Assembly: GCA_902782805.1 (NCBI GenBank)
Contig: CACZON010000161.1
Coordinates: 1 to 5,166, forward strand
Reading direction: 5' to 3'
From: Oscillospiraceae bacterium
Lineage (GTDB): Bacteria; Bacillota; Clostridia; Oscillospirales; Acutalibacteraceae
Length of the DNA: 5,166 nucleotides
This document shows positions 4,941 through 5,166 of the stretch, piece by piece. The first letter of the stretch is position 1. Each line of letters opens with the position of its first letter. Both the position numbers and the translations under genes were made by a program. The notes under the pieces are model-generated. The model did no database searches and had not been told where the DNA came from. It saw nothing but the letters and a program-made list of their open reading frames with translations.

Positions 4941-5166
4941 ATGTATCTCAGAAACGTCGGAATTTTCGTAAAGGATCTGGAAGGCGCAAAAACATTCTTT
5001 GAAAGCTATTTCGGAGCGAAAGTTCTCAAGACCTTCAACAATCCCGCAAAGAACTATTATTCCTATATCATGGAGCTTAACGGACCGGGCTGGATCGAAT
5101 TGATGTGCAAACCGGAAACCGTGGACATCGAGAAGGATCCCAACCGCCTCGGTCTCGCCCACATCT
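4941..5166 (+). CDS. VOC (glyoxalase/bleomycin-resistance fold) family protein, 3' truncated by window edge
   Basis: The first 75 residues are present and the frame is open at the edge. The start MYLRNVGIFVKDLEGAKTFF followed by YFGAKV (23-28) and the strand YIMELNGPGWIELM (42-55) is the beta-alpha-beta-beta-beta module of the vicinal oxygen chelate superfamily. Members include glyoxalase I, dioxygenases and resistance proteins, so the exact reaction cannot be named. By alignment from memory with E. coli glyoxalase I (His5, Glu56, His74, Glu122), Glu53 and His74 are retained but the first ligand is Asn5; the fourth lies outside the window. GGAGGG (4928-4933) is 7 nt before the ATG, a good ribosome binding site. 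It lies 64 bp after the ATPase with a terminator-like hairpin and no clear promoter between, so it may rely on read-through. A link with amino acid uptake is not established. Confidence 0.85.
   Translation, partial: MYLRNVGIFVKDLEGAKTFFESYFGAKVLKTFNNPAKNYYSYIMELNGPGWIELMCKPETVDIEKDPNRLGLAHI

Overview
This window looks like a piece of a clostridial (Bacillota) chromosome, most likely from the Lachnospiraceae or a close relative. The basis is the moderately high G+C content, AGGAGG-type ribosome binding sites, sigma-A-like promoters, a lipoprotein-type solute-binding protein, and regulator architectures (receiver-GGDEF; BTAD with a GGDEF-like tail) that I associate with that group. The taxonomic call comes from family knowledge; no search was run.

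Left half, read right to left: a 400-residue BTAD/SARP-type transcriptional regulator with a degenerate GGDEF-like C-terminal domain (762-1964, minus), then a 305-bp gap, then the N-terminal 152 residues of a response-regulator receiver protein that enters a GGDEF domain exactly at the window edge (1-456, minus). A candidate 30-codon ORF whose stop overlaps the receiver gene's start lies in the gap.

Middle: a 567-bp divergent intergenic region (1965-2531). It holds two well-formed sigma-A promoters pointing outward, one for the BTAD regulator (2092-2120, minus) and one for the transporter operon (2309-2337, plus). Between and around them are G+C-rich inverted repeats, repeated GCCGGAA words and one possible small Gly/Ser-rich ORF.

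Right half, plus strand: a complete polar amino acid ABC importer of the cystine-transporter type. It consists of a lipoprotein substrate-binding protein (2532-3329), one permease (3421-4083) and one ATPase (4085-4876). A strong hairpin sits between the binding-protein and permease genes, and a terminator-like hairpin follows the ATPase. The start of a VOC/glyoxalase-fold gene (4941 onward) runs off the right edge.

The three transporter proteins should work together: lipid-anchored capture, a homodimeric channel and a homodimeric motor. Whether the divergent BTAD regulator controls them, or instead works with the receiver-GGDEF gene downstream of it, cannot be settled from sequence. No mobile element, CRISPR array, tRNA or rRNA was seen. 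The most unusual points are the degenerate GGDEF domain on the BTAD regulator, the missing amine-binding acidic residue in the binding protein, and the His-to-Asn change at the first metal position of the VOC protein.
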